64,000 nt of DNA from Marinobacter sp. ANT_B65 (GCF_002407605.1 NZ_NXGV01000003.1:282890-346889); one strand, 5' to 3'; shown: positions 1 through 9,147, numbered from the stretch's first letter. Translations and numbers: made by a program. The notes: a model not told the origin generated them from the sequence alone.

Positions 1-183
1 CTGGTCGAGAAGGTATTCGCGTGGCCAGGTATTGGCTCCTTCGCTGTAGAGGCTCTGGTGGTATCCGATTACGCCGCCGTTCAGGGATTCGTCCTGTCCA
101 TGGCACTTCTGTTCGTATCCCTCAATCTGCTGATCGATCTGGCCTACACGCTGATCGACCCGCGTGTGAGTGAGGAGGAATAA
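1..183 (+). CDS. ABC transporter permease, DppB/OppB type (C-terminal part)
   Basis: Reading frame 1 is open from the window edge to the TAA at 181-183, giving the last 60 residues of an inner-membrane permease. The stretch LVEKVFAWPGIGSFAVEA and the later hydrophobic run ending LIDPRV are typical of the C-terminus of DppB/OppB/GsiC permeases. The next gene begins one base after the stop, and the end of this gene carries that gene's GAGGAGGAA ribosome site, so the two are translationally linked. The substrate-binding protein is not in the window and would be expected upstream. The substrate cannot be told from this fragment. Confidence 0.85.
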   Translation: MVEKVFAWPGIGSFAVEALVVSDYAAVQGFVLSMALLFVSLNLLIDLAYTLIDPRVSEEE

Positions 184-184
184 C

Positions 185-1078
185 ATGACTTCATCATTAG
201 CCACACCGGCAACCTCACCCGCAGAGCCAGCTCGCGAAGGCTATTGGCAGCACCTTGGATACATCATGGCGGAAAACCCGCTAACCGGTATCTCATTCGC
301 CATGTTCATCGCTCTGATCATCATGGCCCTTTTTGGCCCCTACCTGGTGCCTTTTGACCCGGTCGAAACAGGCGCAGGCCCGGCTCTGACCCCGCCCAGC
401 CTTGCGCACTGGTTTGGCACCGATCATCTCGGACGGGATGTTTTCTCCAGAGTTGTCGTCGCCACACGTCTGGATCTGATGATATCTGTGTCTGCGGTCG
501 CTCTGTCATTTTTCTTCGGTTCTGTTATCGGTTCACTGTCCGGCTATTTCGGCGGCTGGACCGACAGGATCGCAGGGCGCCTGATGGACACTATCATGGC
601 TTTCCCGCTGTTCGTCCTGGCTATGGGCATAGTAGCTGCAGCAGGGAATTCTGTTGAAAACATTGTCTACGCTACCGCCATTATCAACTTGCCGTTCTAC
701 GCCCGCATGGCCCGGGCCGAAGTCGGCATCCGGCGCAATGCAGGATTTGTTCAGGCCGCCCGTCTGTCCGGTAACTCGGAGCTCAGAGTACTGTTCGGGC
801 ACATTTTCCCAAATACCCTGCCCCCGATGATGGTGCAGATCTCGCTCAATATGGGATGGGCCATCCTCAATGCTGCCGGCCTTTCTTTTATAGGCCTGGG
901 CGTACAGCCACCAACGCCTGAGTGGGGGATCATGGTCGCTGAAGGCGCCAACTTCATCATCTCGGGAGAGTGGTGGCTTGTGGTCTTCCCCGGCATGGCC
1001 CTGATGCTGGCAGTGTTTACCTTTAATCTGATCGGCGACGGACTACGTGATCTTGTCGACCCCCAGCGACGGACATAA
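185..1078 (+). CDS. ABC transporter permease, DppC/OppC type
   Basis: A 297-residue inner-membrane permease, the usual partner of the DppB-like protein upstream in a nickel/dipeptide/oligopeptide ABC importer. Visible features are an N-terminal membrane segment (about residues 30-55), further hydrophobic segments, and an EAA-type coupling loop around QAARLSGNSELRVLFGHIFP that contacts the ATPase. The C-terminus GDGLRDLVDP is the family's usual ending. I chose the ATG at 185 because GAGGAGGAA sits just upstream; the in-frame GTG at 170 lies inside the previous gene. The ATPase gene starts nine bases after the stop, consistent with one operon. Peptide is the family's usual substrate, but the specificity here is unknown. 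Confidence 0.9.
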   Translation: MTSSLATPATSPAEPAREGYWQHLGYIMAENPLTGISFAMFIALIIMALFGPYLVPFDPVETGAGPALTPPSLAHWFGTDHLGRDVFSRVVVATRLDLMISVSAVALSFFFGSVIGSLSGYFGGWTDRIAGRLMDTIMAFPLFVLAMGIVAAAGNSVENIVYATAIINLPFYARMARAEVGIRRNAGFVQAARLSGNSELRVLFGHIFPNTLPPMMVQISLNMGWAILNAAGLSFIGLGVQPPTPEWGIMVAEGANFIISGEWWLVVFPGMALMLAVFTFNLIGDGLRDLVDPQRRT

Positions 1079-1087
1079 GGAACTCCC

Positions 1088-2785
1088 ATGAACGTACCCT
1101 TACTTGATGTTCAACGACTGAGCGTTGATTTCAATACCCGCAAAGGAATTGTCCGTGCCATCGACGCCGTTTCCCTTTCAGTCGCCAAGGGAGAAACTCT
1201 GGGCATTGTTGGCGAATCCGGTTCCGGCAAATCCGTCACATCCTATGCGGTAATGAAAATACTGGATCGCGCGGGAAAGATTACCAGCGGCAAGATTATC
1301 TACGGTGGTATGGCCCTGCAGAAAATCCCGGAATCCGACATGCGCGATATCCGTGGCCGGGAAATCTCCATGATTTTCCAGAATCCGCGGGCTGCTCTGA
1401 ACCCCATACGAAAAATTGGCCAGCAGGTGGCCGATGTTCTGATCCAGCACAATCAGGCAACCCGTGCAGAGGCTCGGGGCAAAGCCATCGAAATGCTCCA
1501 GGCAGTAAAAATCGCAGACGCCGAGAAGCGCTTCGATGCCTACCCGTTTGAACTCTCGGGCGGCATGTGCCAACGGGTTGTTATCGCCATTGCGCTCGCT
1601 TGCAAACCTCAGCTGCTGATCGCCGACGAACCCACAACAGGTCTGGACGTTACTACCCAGAAAGCAGTGATGGACCTGATTGTGGAACTCACAGCGCGCT
1701 TCAACATGTCGACCATACTCATTACCCATGATCTCGGCCTGGCAGCCGCCTACTGCGATCGACTGATGGTGATGGAAAAAGGCCGTGTTGTTGAGCAAAA
1801 CCCGTCCACAGTGTTATTCCAGTCGCCCCGGAAGGACTACACCAAACAATTGCTGCAGGCCACACCGCGTCGTGATTCAAATGTGCGGGACCTGCTGCCG
1901 AAGGCAATGCTCGACAAGACTGATCCGCTGCCGGAGTCCAGCCCTCCGGGGCCACCTCTGCTAACGGTCAGCAATCTCAAAAAGAGCTTCGGCAAGCCGG
2001 GATCGGAAAACCACCACCTTGCGGTTCGGGATTTGTCATTCAGTATTCGCCAGGGCGAAAGCCTGGGACTGGTGGGAGAAAGCGGATGCGGAAAATCCAC
2101 CACCTCGGCCATGCTCATGCGGTTACTTGATACAACCGAGGGGCGGATCGAATTTCTGGGCGAAGACATTGCCAGCATTCCTGCCAGCCAATTTGCATCC
2201 CACCCGTTACGCAGCAAGCTACAAATGGTGTTTCAGGATCCGACCGACAGCCTTAATCCGCGCTGGAGCGCTGAGCGCTCTATCGAAGATCCGTTGAAGC
2301 GCCTTGCCAAAGACCTGAGCAAAGCTGAACGAAAAGCACGGGTACTGGAGCTTGCAAGCCTGGTTGGCCTGCCGCACGATCTGCTGGACCGCTATCCCCA
2401 CCAACTGTCCGGTGGCCAGAAGGCGCGAGTGGGTATTGCGCGAGCTGTTGCCCTGGATCCACAGCTTCTGATTCTGGACGAACCGACGGCTGCGCTGGAT
2501 GTCTCGGTCCAGGCCGTGGTTCTGAATTTGCTGGAAGACCTTAAACATCATCTCGGCATGAGCTATCTGTTTATCAGCCACGACCTGAACGTGGTTCGCC
2601 TCTTGTGTGATCGCATTATCGTGATGCAGAAGGGAGAAATTGTTGAAGAAGGTGATACCCGGGCCATAATGGATCAACCAGAGACCGATTACACCCGGAG
2701 CCTGCTGGCCGCGATTCCGCACCCTCCGGCCAGCCATACGTCAAGCGTCCAAGGAGAGACCTGGCATGACACTGACTTCCGCTGA
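1088..2785 (+). CDS. Fused double ATPase of dipeptide/oligopeptide ABC importer (DppD-DppF type)
   Basis: A 565-residue protein with two complete ABC ATPase domains, doing the work of separate DppD and DppF subunits. First domain: Walker A GESGSGKS at residues 42-49, signature LSGGMCQR, Walker B LLIADEPT. Second domain (from about residue 290): Walker A GESGCGKS, signature LSGGQKARVGIARAVALDP, Walker B LLILDEPT. Fused two-domain ATPases such as GsiA and YejF are common in this family. The last 20 bases overlap the start of the GntR regulator gene, so transport and regulation are probably co-expressed. Confidence 0.92.
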   Translation: MNVPLLDVQRLSVDFNTRKGIVRAIDAVSLSVAKGETLGIVGESGSGKSVTSYAVMKILDRAGKITSGKIIYGGMALQKIPESDMRDIRGREISMIFQNPRAALNPIRKIGQQVADVLIQHNQATRAEARGKAIEMLQAVKIADAEKRFDAYPFELSGGMCQRVVIAIALACKPQLLIADEPTTGLDVTTQKAVMDLIVELTARFNMSTILITHDLGLAAAYCDRLMVMEKGRVVEQNPSTVLFQSPRKDYTKQLLQATPRRDSNVRDLLPKAMLDKTDPLPESSPPGPPLLTVSNLKKSFGKPGSENHHLAVRDLSFSIRQGESLGLVGESGCGKSTTSAMLMRLLDTTEGRIEFLGEDIASIPASQFASHPLRSKLQMVFQDPTDSLNPRWSAERSIEDPLKRLAKDLSKAERKARVLELASLVGLPHDLLDRYPHQLSGGQKARVGIARAVALDPQLLILDEPTAALDVSVQAVVLNLLEDLKHHLGMSYLFISHDLNVVRLLCDRIIVMQKGEIVEEGDTRAIMDQPETDYTRSLLAAIPHPPASHTSSVQGETWHDTDFR

Positions 2786-3476
2786 AGGCCCACGTAAGGG
2801 CAAAACCGTGGATACAATCGTTCATACGCTGGCCGATGACATCGTCAGCGGCAAACTGCTGCCTGGTGCCAAGCTGGATGCAAAAGCCGTGGCCGAACGC
2901 TTTGGCGTATCCCGAACCCCCATTCGTGAAACCTTTGGGCATCTCGCCGCCATGGGGCTGGTCACTCACCGACCGAACCGCGGGGTAATAGTCGCGACCT
3001 TATCTACTGATTCATTGAACTACCTGTACGAAGCCATGGCGGAACTGGAGGCTTCATTAGCCAGGCTGGCAACTCTGAGAATGAGCCGTCAACAGAGGCA
3101 AGCACTGGAAAAACTACACAAAAACTCGATTCACCTGGTGAGAGACGGCACCTCAGACGAATACGACCAGTTCAACCAGGACTTCCATGCACTGATTTTT
3201 CAGGCAGCTCAGAGCCCTCAACTGAAACAGCTTGCAGAGGCCACCCGTACCCGCCTCGCACCCTTCCGCCGTGCGCAGTTTCGCATGACAAACCGGATGA
3301 GCAAGTCCTGGGAGGAACACGATGCAATTTTAAGCGCCATTCTCGCAGGTGATGCTGACGGGGCAGCGCGACTGATGCGCAGCCACGTTCAGACAGTGAG
3401 TGCCATGTCAGCCGGATTCGTGGCAGAACACCTGCCGCGGCAAGAGCATAGTGACGAGGACATTGCCTCCAGGTAA
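2766..3476 (+). CDS. GntR family transcriptional regulator, FadR/FCD subfamily
   Basis: A 236-residue regulator. Residues about 10-80 form a winged helix-turn-helix, with VAERFGVSRTPIRETFGHLA as recognition region and a wing at RPNRGVIVA. The rest is all-helical and fits an FCD ligand-binding domain, starting at LYEAMAELEASLARLA. FCD regulators usually sense small organic acids and repress neighbouring catabolic or transport genes. The ATG at 2766 lies inside the end of the ATPase gene, with AAGGAGAG just upstream, so this is the last gene of the transporter operon and may autoregulate it. Ligand unknown. Confidence 0.9.
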   Translation: MTLTSAEGPRKGKTVDTIVHTLADDIVSGKLLPGAKLDAKAVAERFGVSRTPIRETFGHLAAMGLVTHRPNRGVIVATLSTDSLNYLYEAMAELEASLARLATLRMSRQQRQALEKLHKNSIHLVRDGTSDEYDQFNQDFHALIFQAAQSPQLKQLAEATRTRLAPFRRAQFRMTNRMSKSWEEHDAILSAILAGDADGAARLMRSHVQTVSAMSAGFVAEHLPRQEHSDEDIASR

Positions 3477-3515
3477 AAAGCCTCCCCACTGCAAGCGTTA
3501 AGAGTGTGGGAGGCT
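3475..3515 (-). terminator. Rho-independent terminator after the thiolase gene
   Basis: AGCCTCCC at 3479-3486 pairs with GGGAGGCT at 3508-3515. Read on the minus strand, the hairpin is followed by five T residues (plus-strand A run 3475-3479). It lies just past the stop of the minus-strand thiolase at 3521 and between two converging operons. There is no T run on the plus side, so it probably works mainly for minus-strand transcripts. Confidence 0.75.
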
Positions 3516-3520
3516 GAAAA

Positions 3521-4702
3521 TCAGACCAGCTCAACAGCAACCGCAGTTGCCTCTCCGCCGCCAATACAAAGGGAAGCCACACCTCGCTTCAGCCCTTTCT
3601 GCTTCAGCGCATTGATGAGTGTGACCAGGATACGCGATCCGGAAGAACCGATAGGATGGCCGAGAGCACAGGCGCCACCGTATACATTAACCTTTTCAGC
3701 CGGGAGGCTGAGCTCATTGATCGCCAGCAGGCTGACAACCGCAAAGGCTTCGTTGATCTCGAACAGATCCACATCGTCCTTGGTCCAGCCAGCCTTTTCC
3801 AGCACCTTTTCAATCGCACCGATGGGAGCCAGTGTAAACTCCGCCGGTAAGCGGGCGTGCGTCGCATGAGCCACAATTCGGGCCTGAGGCGTCAGGCCAC
3901 GGGCTTTGGCTTCTGCCGCAGAAGCCAGTACCAGAGCAGAGGCACCGTCACTGATGGAGCTGGAGTTGGCAGCGGTTACCGTACCATCTTTAGCAAAAGC
4001 GGGTTTGAGCGTAGGAATTTTTTCCGGCCTTGCCTTACCCGGCTGTTCATCGGTATCGACCAGAGTTTCACCGCCACGGCCAGCGATGGAAACTGGTGAG
4101 ATTTCAGATTTGAACCAACCGTTCTCTATAGCCGCCAGTGCTTTGTTCAGCGAGCCAATGGAAAATTCGTCCATTGCCTCCCTGGTGATGTTGTAATCAT
4201 CAGCTGAACGTTGGGCAAACACGCCCATCAAGCCGCCTTCGTAGGCATCTTCAAGGCCGTCGAGGAACATACTGTCCATCACCTGACCGTGACCCATACG
4301 CATGCCGCCACGGGCCTTTGGCAACAGGTAAGGCGCCTGGCTCATATTTTCCATACCGCCAGCAATCATGATGCTGTTGGTACCTGCCTTGATCTGGTCA
4401 TGAGCCAGCATCACAGCCTGCATACCGGAACCGCACATCTTGTTTACCGTAGTACACCCGGAGCTGTCGGGAATGCCTGCCGCGCGGGATGCCTGGCGTG
4501 CAGGAGCCTGCCCCAATCCAGCCGGCAACACACAACCCATAATCACTTCCTGGATGTCTGCGGGGGTCAGGCCACTGCGTTCAATAGCAGCCTTGATAGA
4601 AGAGGCTGCCAACTCCGGAGAGCGTACAGAACTCAGGGCTCCCATCATGGCGCCCATGGGCGTCCGGGCAGATCCAGCAATCACAACGCTGTTATCACTC
4701 AT
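3521..4702 (-). CDS. Acetyl-CoA C-acyltransferase (thiolase), distal gene of the SDR operon
   Basis: A 393-residue thiolase, which cleaves 3-ketoacyl-CoA with CoA to give acetyl-CoA and a shortened acyl-CoA. The nucleophilic Cys is in NKMCGSGMQAV (about residue 90), the His in GHPIGSSGSR, and the second catalytic Cys in CIGGGEATAVAVEL near the end. ATG at 4702 is preceded by GAGG at good distance; the TTG two codons upstream is not needed. It follows the acyl-CoA dehydrogenase by 18 bases and is the last gene of SDR - dehydrogenase - thiolase. In this setting it probably cleaves 2-methylacetoacetyl-CoA in isoleucine breakdown; that substrate is inferred. Confidence 0.88.
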   Translation of the reverse strand: MSDNSVVIAGSARTPMGAMMGALSSVRSPELAASSIKAAIERSGLTPADIQEVIMGCVLPAGLGQAPARQASRAAGIPDSSGCTTVNKMCGSGMQAVMLAHDQIKAGTNSIMIAGGMENMSQAPYLLPKARGGMRMGHGQVMDSMFLDGLEDAYEGGLMGVFAQRSADDYNITREAMDEFSIGSLNKALAAIENGWFKSEISPVSIAGRGGETLVDTDEQPGKARPEKIPTLKPAFAKDGTVTAANSSSISDGASALVLASAAEAKARGLTPQARIVAHATHARLPAEFTLAPIGAIEKVLEKAGWTKDDVDLFEINEAFAVVSLLAINELSLPAEKVNVYGGACALGHPIGSSGSRILVTLINALKQKGLKRGVASLCIGGGEATAVAVELV

Positions 4703-4720
4703 ACTCAAACCTCAATAATG

Positions 4721-5872
4721 TCAGACTCTACCCAGAACAGAGCGGGCAATAATTTCTTTCATGACCTCGGACGTACCGCCATAAATACGCTGAACCCGGG
4801 CGTCCGTAAATGCACGGGAAATGGGGTACTCTGTGGTGTAGCCATAACCACCAAACAGCTGCAGGCAGCCATCTGCCACACGGCACTGCATTTCGGTCGC
4901 GCTGTACTTGGCCATCGACGCCGTCGGCGCGTCCAGCTCACCAGCTTCATACTGGCTGATGCACTGACTGACAAAAGCCTTGTTAACCTGGTAGTCGGTT
5001 TCCATGCGGGCAATTTCAAACCGGGTGTTCTGGATCTGGGCCAGTTTCTGGCCAAACAGAACCCGTTCCTGGCTGTAAGCTATGGTGAGATCCAGTGCCC
5101 CTCTGGCTGCAGCAACACCCAAGGCACCAATAACCAGGCGCTCACGTGGCAACTCCTGCATAAGGTAGGCAAAACCTTTGCCTTCTTCACCCACAAGTGC
5201 CGATGCAGGTACACGCATATCCGAAAAGAACAGCTCAGAAGTATCACCACTGTGCTGACCTATCTTGTCCAGATTCCGCCCCTTGCTGTAGCCCGGCAGG
5301 CTGGTATCCACCAGAAACAGGCTGATACCTTTGGCTCCGGCCGAAGGATCAGTCTTGGCTGCAACAATCACCATATCGGCATGCTGGCCGTTAGTGATGA
5401 AGGTTTTTGAACCGTTCAGGATATAGTCGTCACCATCCAGTACTGCGCTCGTGCGCATTGCCTGCAAATCGCTACCGGCACCCGGCTCCGTCATTGCAAT
5501 GGCACCAACCACCTCGCCAGATACCATCTTTGGAAGCCATTGCTGCTTCTGGGCTTCATTACCCAGATGGCTGATGTAGGGAGCCACAATGTCTGAATGC
5601 ACCATTACATTGGTTGAGAGCGCACCGAACCCCATGCGAGCCAGTTCCTCTCCAACAACCACAGAGTATTGGAAGGGTGCGCCACACCCACCGCAATCCT
5701 CCGGTATGTCCACACACAACATTCCGGCATCACCGAGTGTGTTCCAGAGCTCACGAGGCACAAGACCGGACTTCTCCCAGGCTTCGTAATGCGGTGCAAC
5801 TTCCGTTTCCAGAGCCTTGATAACAGACTCCCGGAACAGCGAAAGTTCTTCCTGATCTATAGTGGTGGTCAT
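4721..5872 (-). CDS. Acyl-CoA dehydrogenase, LCAD/short-branched type
   Basis: A 383-residue FAD enzyme that makes the alpha,beta double bond in acyl-CoA and passes electrons to ETF. The FAD/substrate signature AMTEPGAGSDLQAMRT is present. The C-terminal motif is YGGTSEV, where MCAD-type enzymes have the catalytic Glu; here the base is probably the Glu in PRERLVIG, as in long-chain and isovaleryl-CoA dehydrogenases. ATG at 5872 has AGGAG upstream; the upstream ATG at 5887 has no ribosome site. It sits between an HSD10-like SDR and a thiolase, suggesting 2-methylbutyryl-CoA as substrate (inference). Confidence 0.88.
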   Translation of the reverse strand: MTTTIDQEELSLFRESVIKALETEVAPHYEAWEKSGLVPRELWNTLGDAGMLCVDIPEDCGGCGAPFQYSVVVGEELARMGFGALSTNVMVHSDIVAPYISHLGNEAQKQQWLPKMVSGEVVGAIAMTEPGAGSDLQAMRTSAVLDGDDYILNGSKTFITNGQHADMVIVAAKTDPSAGAKGISLFLVDTSLPGYSKGRNLDKIGQHSGDTSELFFSDMRVPASALVGEEGKGFAYLMQELPRERLVIGALGVAAARGALDLTIAYSQERVLFGQKLAQIQNTRFEIARMETDYQVNKAFVSQCISQYEAGELDAPTASMAKYSATEMQCRVADGCLQLFGGYGYTTEYPISRAFTDARVQRIYGGTSEVMKEIIARSVLGRV

Positions 5873-5897
5873 TGCGCTCTCCTGCATGTAACCGGGT

Positions 5898-6659
5898 TCA
5901 TTTAGGCGCCATGCGCAGGGCGCTGTCCAGCCGGATAGTTTCTCCGTTCAGAACAGGGTTACGCACCATCTGATCCACCATCATGCCAAACTCTTCTGGC
6001 TTGCCCAGGCGTTTGGGGAATGGCAGCGTGGCGGCGAGGCTATCCTGCACTTCCTGCGGCATGCCAGACATCATAGGTGTCATGAACAGGCCTGGTGCAA
6101 TGGTGTTTACCCGAATACCTTCACGAGCCAGTTCCCGGGCTGACTGTATGGTAAGAGCAACCACACCACCCTTGGACGCGCTGTATGCCGCTTGCCCGAT
6201 CTGCCCTTCGTACGCGGCTACCGAGGCGGTGTTGATAACAACCCCACGTTCGCCGTCGGCATTGGGTTCACGTTGCGCCATCTCGGCAGCTGCAAGCCTG
6301 AGAATGTTGAAGGTCCCGATCAGGTTTACCTGAATTACCTTGCTAAAGCTCTCCAGCGGCATAACACCATCACGGCCGAGAATTTTGGCTGCAGGGCCAA
6401 TACCCGCGCAACTGACCGCAATACCACAAAGGCCATGGACCTTACTGGCCGCTGCCAGCGCAGCTTCTGCACTTTCAGCCGAGCTCACATCACAGTGTAC
6501 GAAGATGCCGCCAATATCCGCAGCAACCTTCTCGCCCTGCTCCTTTTGCAGATCAAGGATGGCAACCTTGCAGCCAGCTGCAGCCAGTGCCCGAGCGGCG
6601 CCTTCGCCAAGCCCGGATGCACCACCCGTCACAATGGCCGGTACGTTTTTGAATTCCAT
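5898..6659 (-). CDS. SDR family 3-hydroxyacyl-CoA dehydrogenase (HSD10-like)
   Basis: A 253-residue short-chain dehydrogenase/reductase that would oxidise a 3-hydroxyacyl-CoA with NAD+. Visible are the Rossmann motif TGGASGLGEG (about residues 11-20), the NAG-type motif SCAGIG, and the catalytic Ser and YSASKGG (Tyr-x3-Lys). The sequence pattern resembles type-2 3-hydroxyacyl-CoA dehydrogenase (HSD17B10), which oxidises 2-methyl-3-hydroxybutyryl-CoA in isoleucine catabolism. It is the first gene of a three-gene operon and has AGGGG before its ATG. A perfect LiuR-like palindrome at 6710-6725 lies 50 bases upstream, so control by LiuR is likely. Confidence 0.88.
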   Translation of the reverse strand: MEFKNVPAIVTGGASGLGEGAARALAAAGCKVAILDLQKEQGEKVAADIGGIFVHCDVSSAESAEAALAAASKVHGLCGIAVSCAGIGPAAKILGRDGVMPLESFSKVIQVNLIGTFNILRLAAAEMAQREPNADGERGVVINTASVAAYEGQIGQAAYSASKGGVVALTIQSARELAREGIRVNTIAPGLFMTPMMSGMPQEVQDSLAATLPFPKRLGKPEEFGMMVDQMVRNPVLNGETIRLDSALRMAPK

Positions 6660-6709
6660 CGTATTCCCCTCACATCATCTGAATCGGCTGAACTGGAAAT
6701 AAATCACTC

Positions 6710-6725
6710 TTTACGTTAACGTAAA
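6710..6725. promoter_or_regulatory. LiuR-like operator, perfect 16-bp palindrome
   Basis: TTTACGTTAACGTAAA is a perfect palindrome, 50 bases before the ATG of the SDR gene and 41 bases past the stop of the upstream thiolase. Near-identical sites stand before liuR (12179), the LIV transporter (34461) and the CoA ligase (36621). MerR-family LiuR is the obvious candidate binder. Confidence 0.75.
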
Positions 6726-6766
6726 CTTTACCCAATTCAGCCTCAAAAAGAAATCAGTCTGTCAGA

Positions 6767-7957
6767 TCAGCTGATGCGCTCAACAATCAACGCAATCCCC
6801 TGACCACCACCAATACACATAGTGACCAGACCGTAGCGCCCAGACGTGCGCTCAAGCTCCGCCAGAGTTTTGATGATGAGAATGGAGCCGGTAGCACCCA
6901 CCGGGTGGCCCATCGCAACCGCACCGCCGTTCGGGTTTACCTTGTCTGCAGGCAGGCCCAGCTCTTTACTGACCGCCAATGCCTGGGCAGCAAACGCCTC
7001 ATTGGATTCGATCACATCCAGATCTGCCACACTGAGACCGGTGTTCTCCAGCACCTTGCGGACTGCCGGGATCGGACCCAGCCCCATTACACCGGGATCC
7101 ACACCCGCAAAGGCATACCCGACAATACGTCCACGGGCTTTAAGGCCCCGCTTTTCAGCTTCTGCCGCGCTGGTAAGAACCATGGCAGCAGCACCGTCGT
7201 TAATACCGGAAGCGTTGCCCGGCGTGACAATGCCATCTTTGGTAAAGGCTGGTTTCAGGCCGGCAAGGCTTTCAGTTGTAGTACCGGCACGCACGTGCTC
7301 ATCCTGCTCGAAGACGAACTCCTTGCGCCCCTGCTTGACCGTTACAGGCACAATCTGCTCTTTAAAGTAACCACTCTCAATTGCGTGAGCGGCGCGGCGG
7401 TGACTTTCTGCCGAGAACGCATCAAGCTCTTCACGGGTGAGACCGTACTTTTCGGCAATGCGCTCAGCAGTCATACCCATATGGCCGCTTCCGAAGGGAT
7501 CGCTAAGCGTACCCATCGTCATATCGACGGCTTTACCGTCACCCATTCGCAGGCCTTTGCGTATATTAGGCAATACGTAGGCACCCTGGCTCATGCTCTC
7601 GGCACCGCCGGCAAGCGCAATCTGGCTGTCACCCATAAGGATCATTTGCGCAGCACAGATAACCGACTGCACCCCGGAACCGCAGAGGCGATTCACGTTA
7701 AACGCAGCAGAACTTTTCTGCAGACCGGCATTGAGCCCGATGTGACGCGCTACGTATGCATCAGCTGGTCCAGTCGGAATAATGTGACCAAACACCGAAT
7801 GGTCGATGTCCTCTGCGGGTACGCCTGAACGACTGATGGCTTCCTTCGCCGCAAAAGTTCCCAGCTCAGCCGGGCCCAGCGAACTCAGGCTGCCACCAAA
7901 GCCGCCAATGGCAGTACGGGCACCGTCAAGAATGACAACATCGGTCAGTTTCATCAT
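6767..7957 (-). CDS. Acetyl-CoA C-acyltransferase (thiolase), second copy
   Basis: A 396-residue thiolase. The nucleophilic Cys is in NRLCGSGVQSV (residue 92), the His in GHPVGATGS, and the C-terminal Cys in CIGGGQGIALIVER. Two ATGs lie in tandem (7957 and 7954) behind AAGGA; either could be used. It is transcribed from the same direction as, and 47 bases after, an acyl-CoA dehydrogenase gene (8005-9147), so the two form a pair. The family includes acetoacetyl-CoA and broad beta-ketothiolases; substrate length cannot be told. It is clearly a different protein from the thiolase at 3521, not a recent copy. Confidence 0.88.
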   Translation of the reverse strand: MMKLTDVVILDGARTAIGGFGGSLSSLGPAELGTFAAKEAISRSGVPAEDIDHSVFGHIIPTGPADAYVARHIGLNAGLQKSSAAFNVNRLCGSGVQSVICAAQMILMGDSQIALAGGAESMSQGAYVLPNIRKGLRMGDGKAVDMTMGTLSDPFGSGHMGMTAERIAEKYGLTREELDAFSAESHRRAAHAIESGYFKEQIVPVTVKQGRKEFVFEQDEHVRAGTTTESLAGLKPAFTKDGIVTPGNASGINDGAAAMVLTSAAEAEKRGLKARGRIVGYAFAGVDPGVMGLGPIPAVRKVLENTGLSVADLDVIESNEAFAAQALAVSKELGLPADKVNPNGGAVAMGHPVGATGSILIIKTLAELERTSGRYGLVTMCIGGGQGIALIVERIS

Positions 7958-8004
7958 TTTTTCCTTGTAAGGTTGGATCACAACAAATCCGAATAACGGA
8001 TAAT

Positions 8005-9147
8005 CTATTTGCCCAGCATAGAGCGGGCAATGACTTCTTTCATAATTTCAGACGTCCCGGCATATATTGTCTGTACCCGGGCATCCACAAAAAATCGTGA
8101 CACAGGGTACTCCAGCGTATAGCCGTAGCCCCCGAACAGCTGCAGACACTCATTCGCTATATCGCACTGCATTTCAGTGAGCATCAGCTTCAGAATGGCA
8201 GCCTCTGTCGGCCCCATTTCGCCTTTTAGATATTTGGCAATGCATTGATTCAGATAAGCTTTAGCCATTTCCAGCCGCGCCCGTGCTTCAGCAAGCTTGA
8301 AACGGGTATTCTGGAAATCAGCAATTCTCTGGCCAAAGGCCTGGCGTTGCTGCACATAATCGAGAGTAATCGCCAGCACACCTTCAGTGGCCCCGACGGC
8401 TTGTGCGCCGACGCCCAGCCTTTCTCTTGGCAACTCTTGCATGAGATAGGCGAACCCGCGCCCTTCTTCACCCAGCAGCGCGTCATGTGGAACTACAAGG
8501 TCCGAGAAAAACAGTTCTGCGGTATCACTGGCGTGCTGACCAATTTTGCGAATACCCTTGCCCCGGGAAAATCCGGGCAGTCTGGCATCCACCAGGAACA
8601 AGGATACGCCCCTGGCGCCGGCCCCGGGGTCAGTTTTCGCACACACAATCACCAGTTCTGCCTGCAAGCCATTGGTAATAAAAACTTTTGCGCCGTTGAT
8701 CACATAGCCATCACTGGTGCGCTGAGCCGTAGTGCGCATTGCAGCCAGATCGCTGCCGGCACCTGGTTCCGTCATTGCAATAGCGCTGAGTATATTGCCG
8801 CTGATCATATCCGGGAGATACCGCTGCTTCTGGCCTTCAGAGCCGAGGTGCAGAATATAGGGCATCACAATATTGGCGTGGATGTTGTAACCGGAGGCCA
8901 GACCACCAAAACCCTTTCGGGCCATCTCCTCAATTGCCAGTTGTGAGATTTCAAAGCTCGCGGCTGCACCACCGTATTCTTCCGGCATATCAATACCGAG
9001 CATCCCTGCCTGCCCCAAGGTATGCCAAAGCGTGCGCGGGATCGCAGCTTCTTCCTCCCACTGTTCATAAAAGGGCGCGATCTCCGTATCAAGAACGCGG
9101 TTGATCATGGAGTGAAAGAGCTCAGTATCTTCTTGGTGTCCGGACAT
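8005..9147 (-). CDS. Acyl-CoA dehydrogenase, LCAD type
   Basis: A 380-residue acyl-CoA dehydrogenase with the signature AMTEPGAGSDLAAMRTTAQR and a C-terminal YAGTSEIMKEVIARSMLG. The MCAD-type catalytic Glu is replaced by Ala in YAGTSE, so the Glu in PRERLGVG is the likely base. It is plainly a paralogue of the dehydrogenase at 4721, with many shared blocks. ATG at 9147 has GGAG upstream; the TTG at 9153 is rejected. The gene is divergent from an AraC regulator starting 70 bases away, which may control it and the following thiolase. Confidence 0.87.
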   Translation of the reverse strand: MSGHQEDTELFHSMINRVLDTEIAPFYEQWEEEAAIPRTLWHTLGQAGMLGIDMPEEYGGAAASFEISQLAIEEMARKGFGGLASGYNIHANIVMPYILHLGSEGQKQRYLPDMISGNILSAIAMTEPGAGSDLAAMRTTAQRTSDGYVINGAKVFITNGLQAELVIVCAKTDPGAGARGVSLFLVDARLPGFSRGKGIRKIGQHASDTAELFFSDLVVPHDALLGEEGRGFAYLMQELPRERLGVGAQAVGATEGVLAITLDYVQQRQAFGQRIADFQNTRFKLAEARARLEMAKAYLNQCIAKYLKGEMGPTEAAILKLMLTEMQCDIANECLQLFGGYGYTLEYPVSRFFVDARVQTIYAGTSEIMKEVIARSMLGK

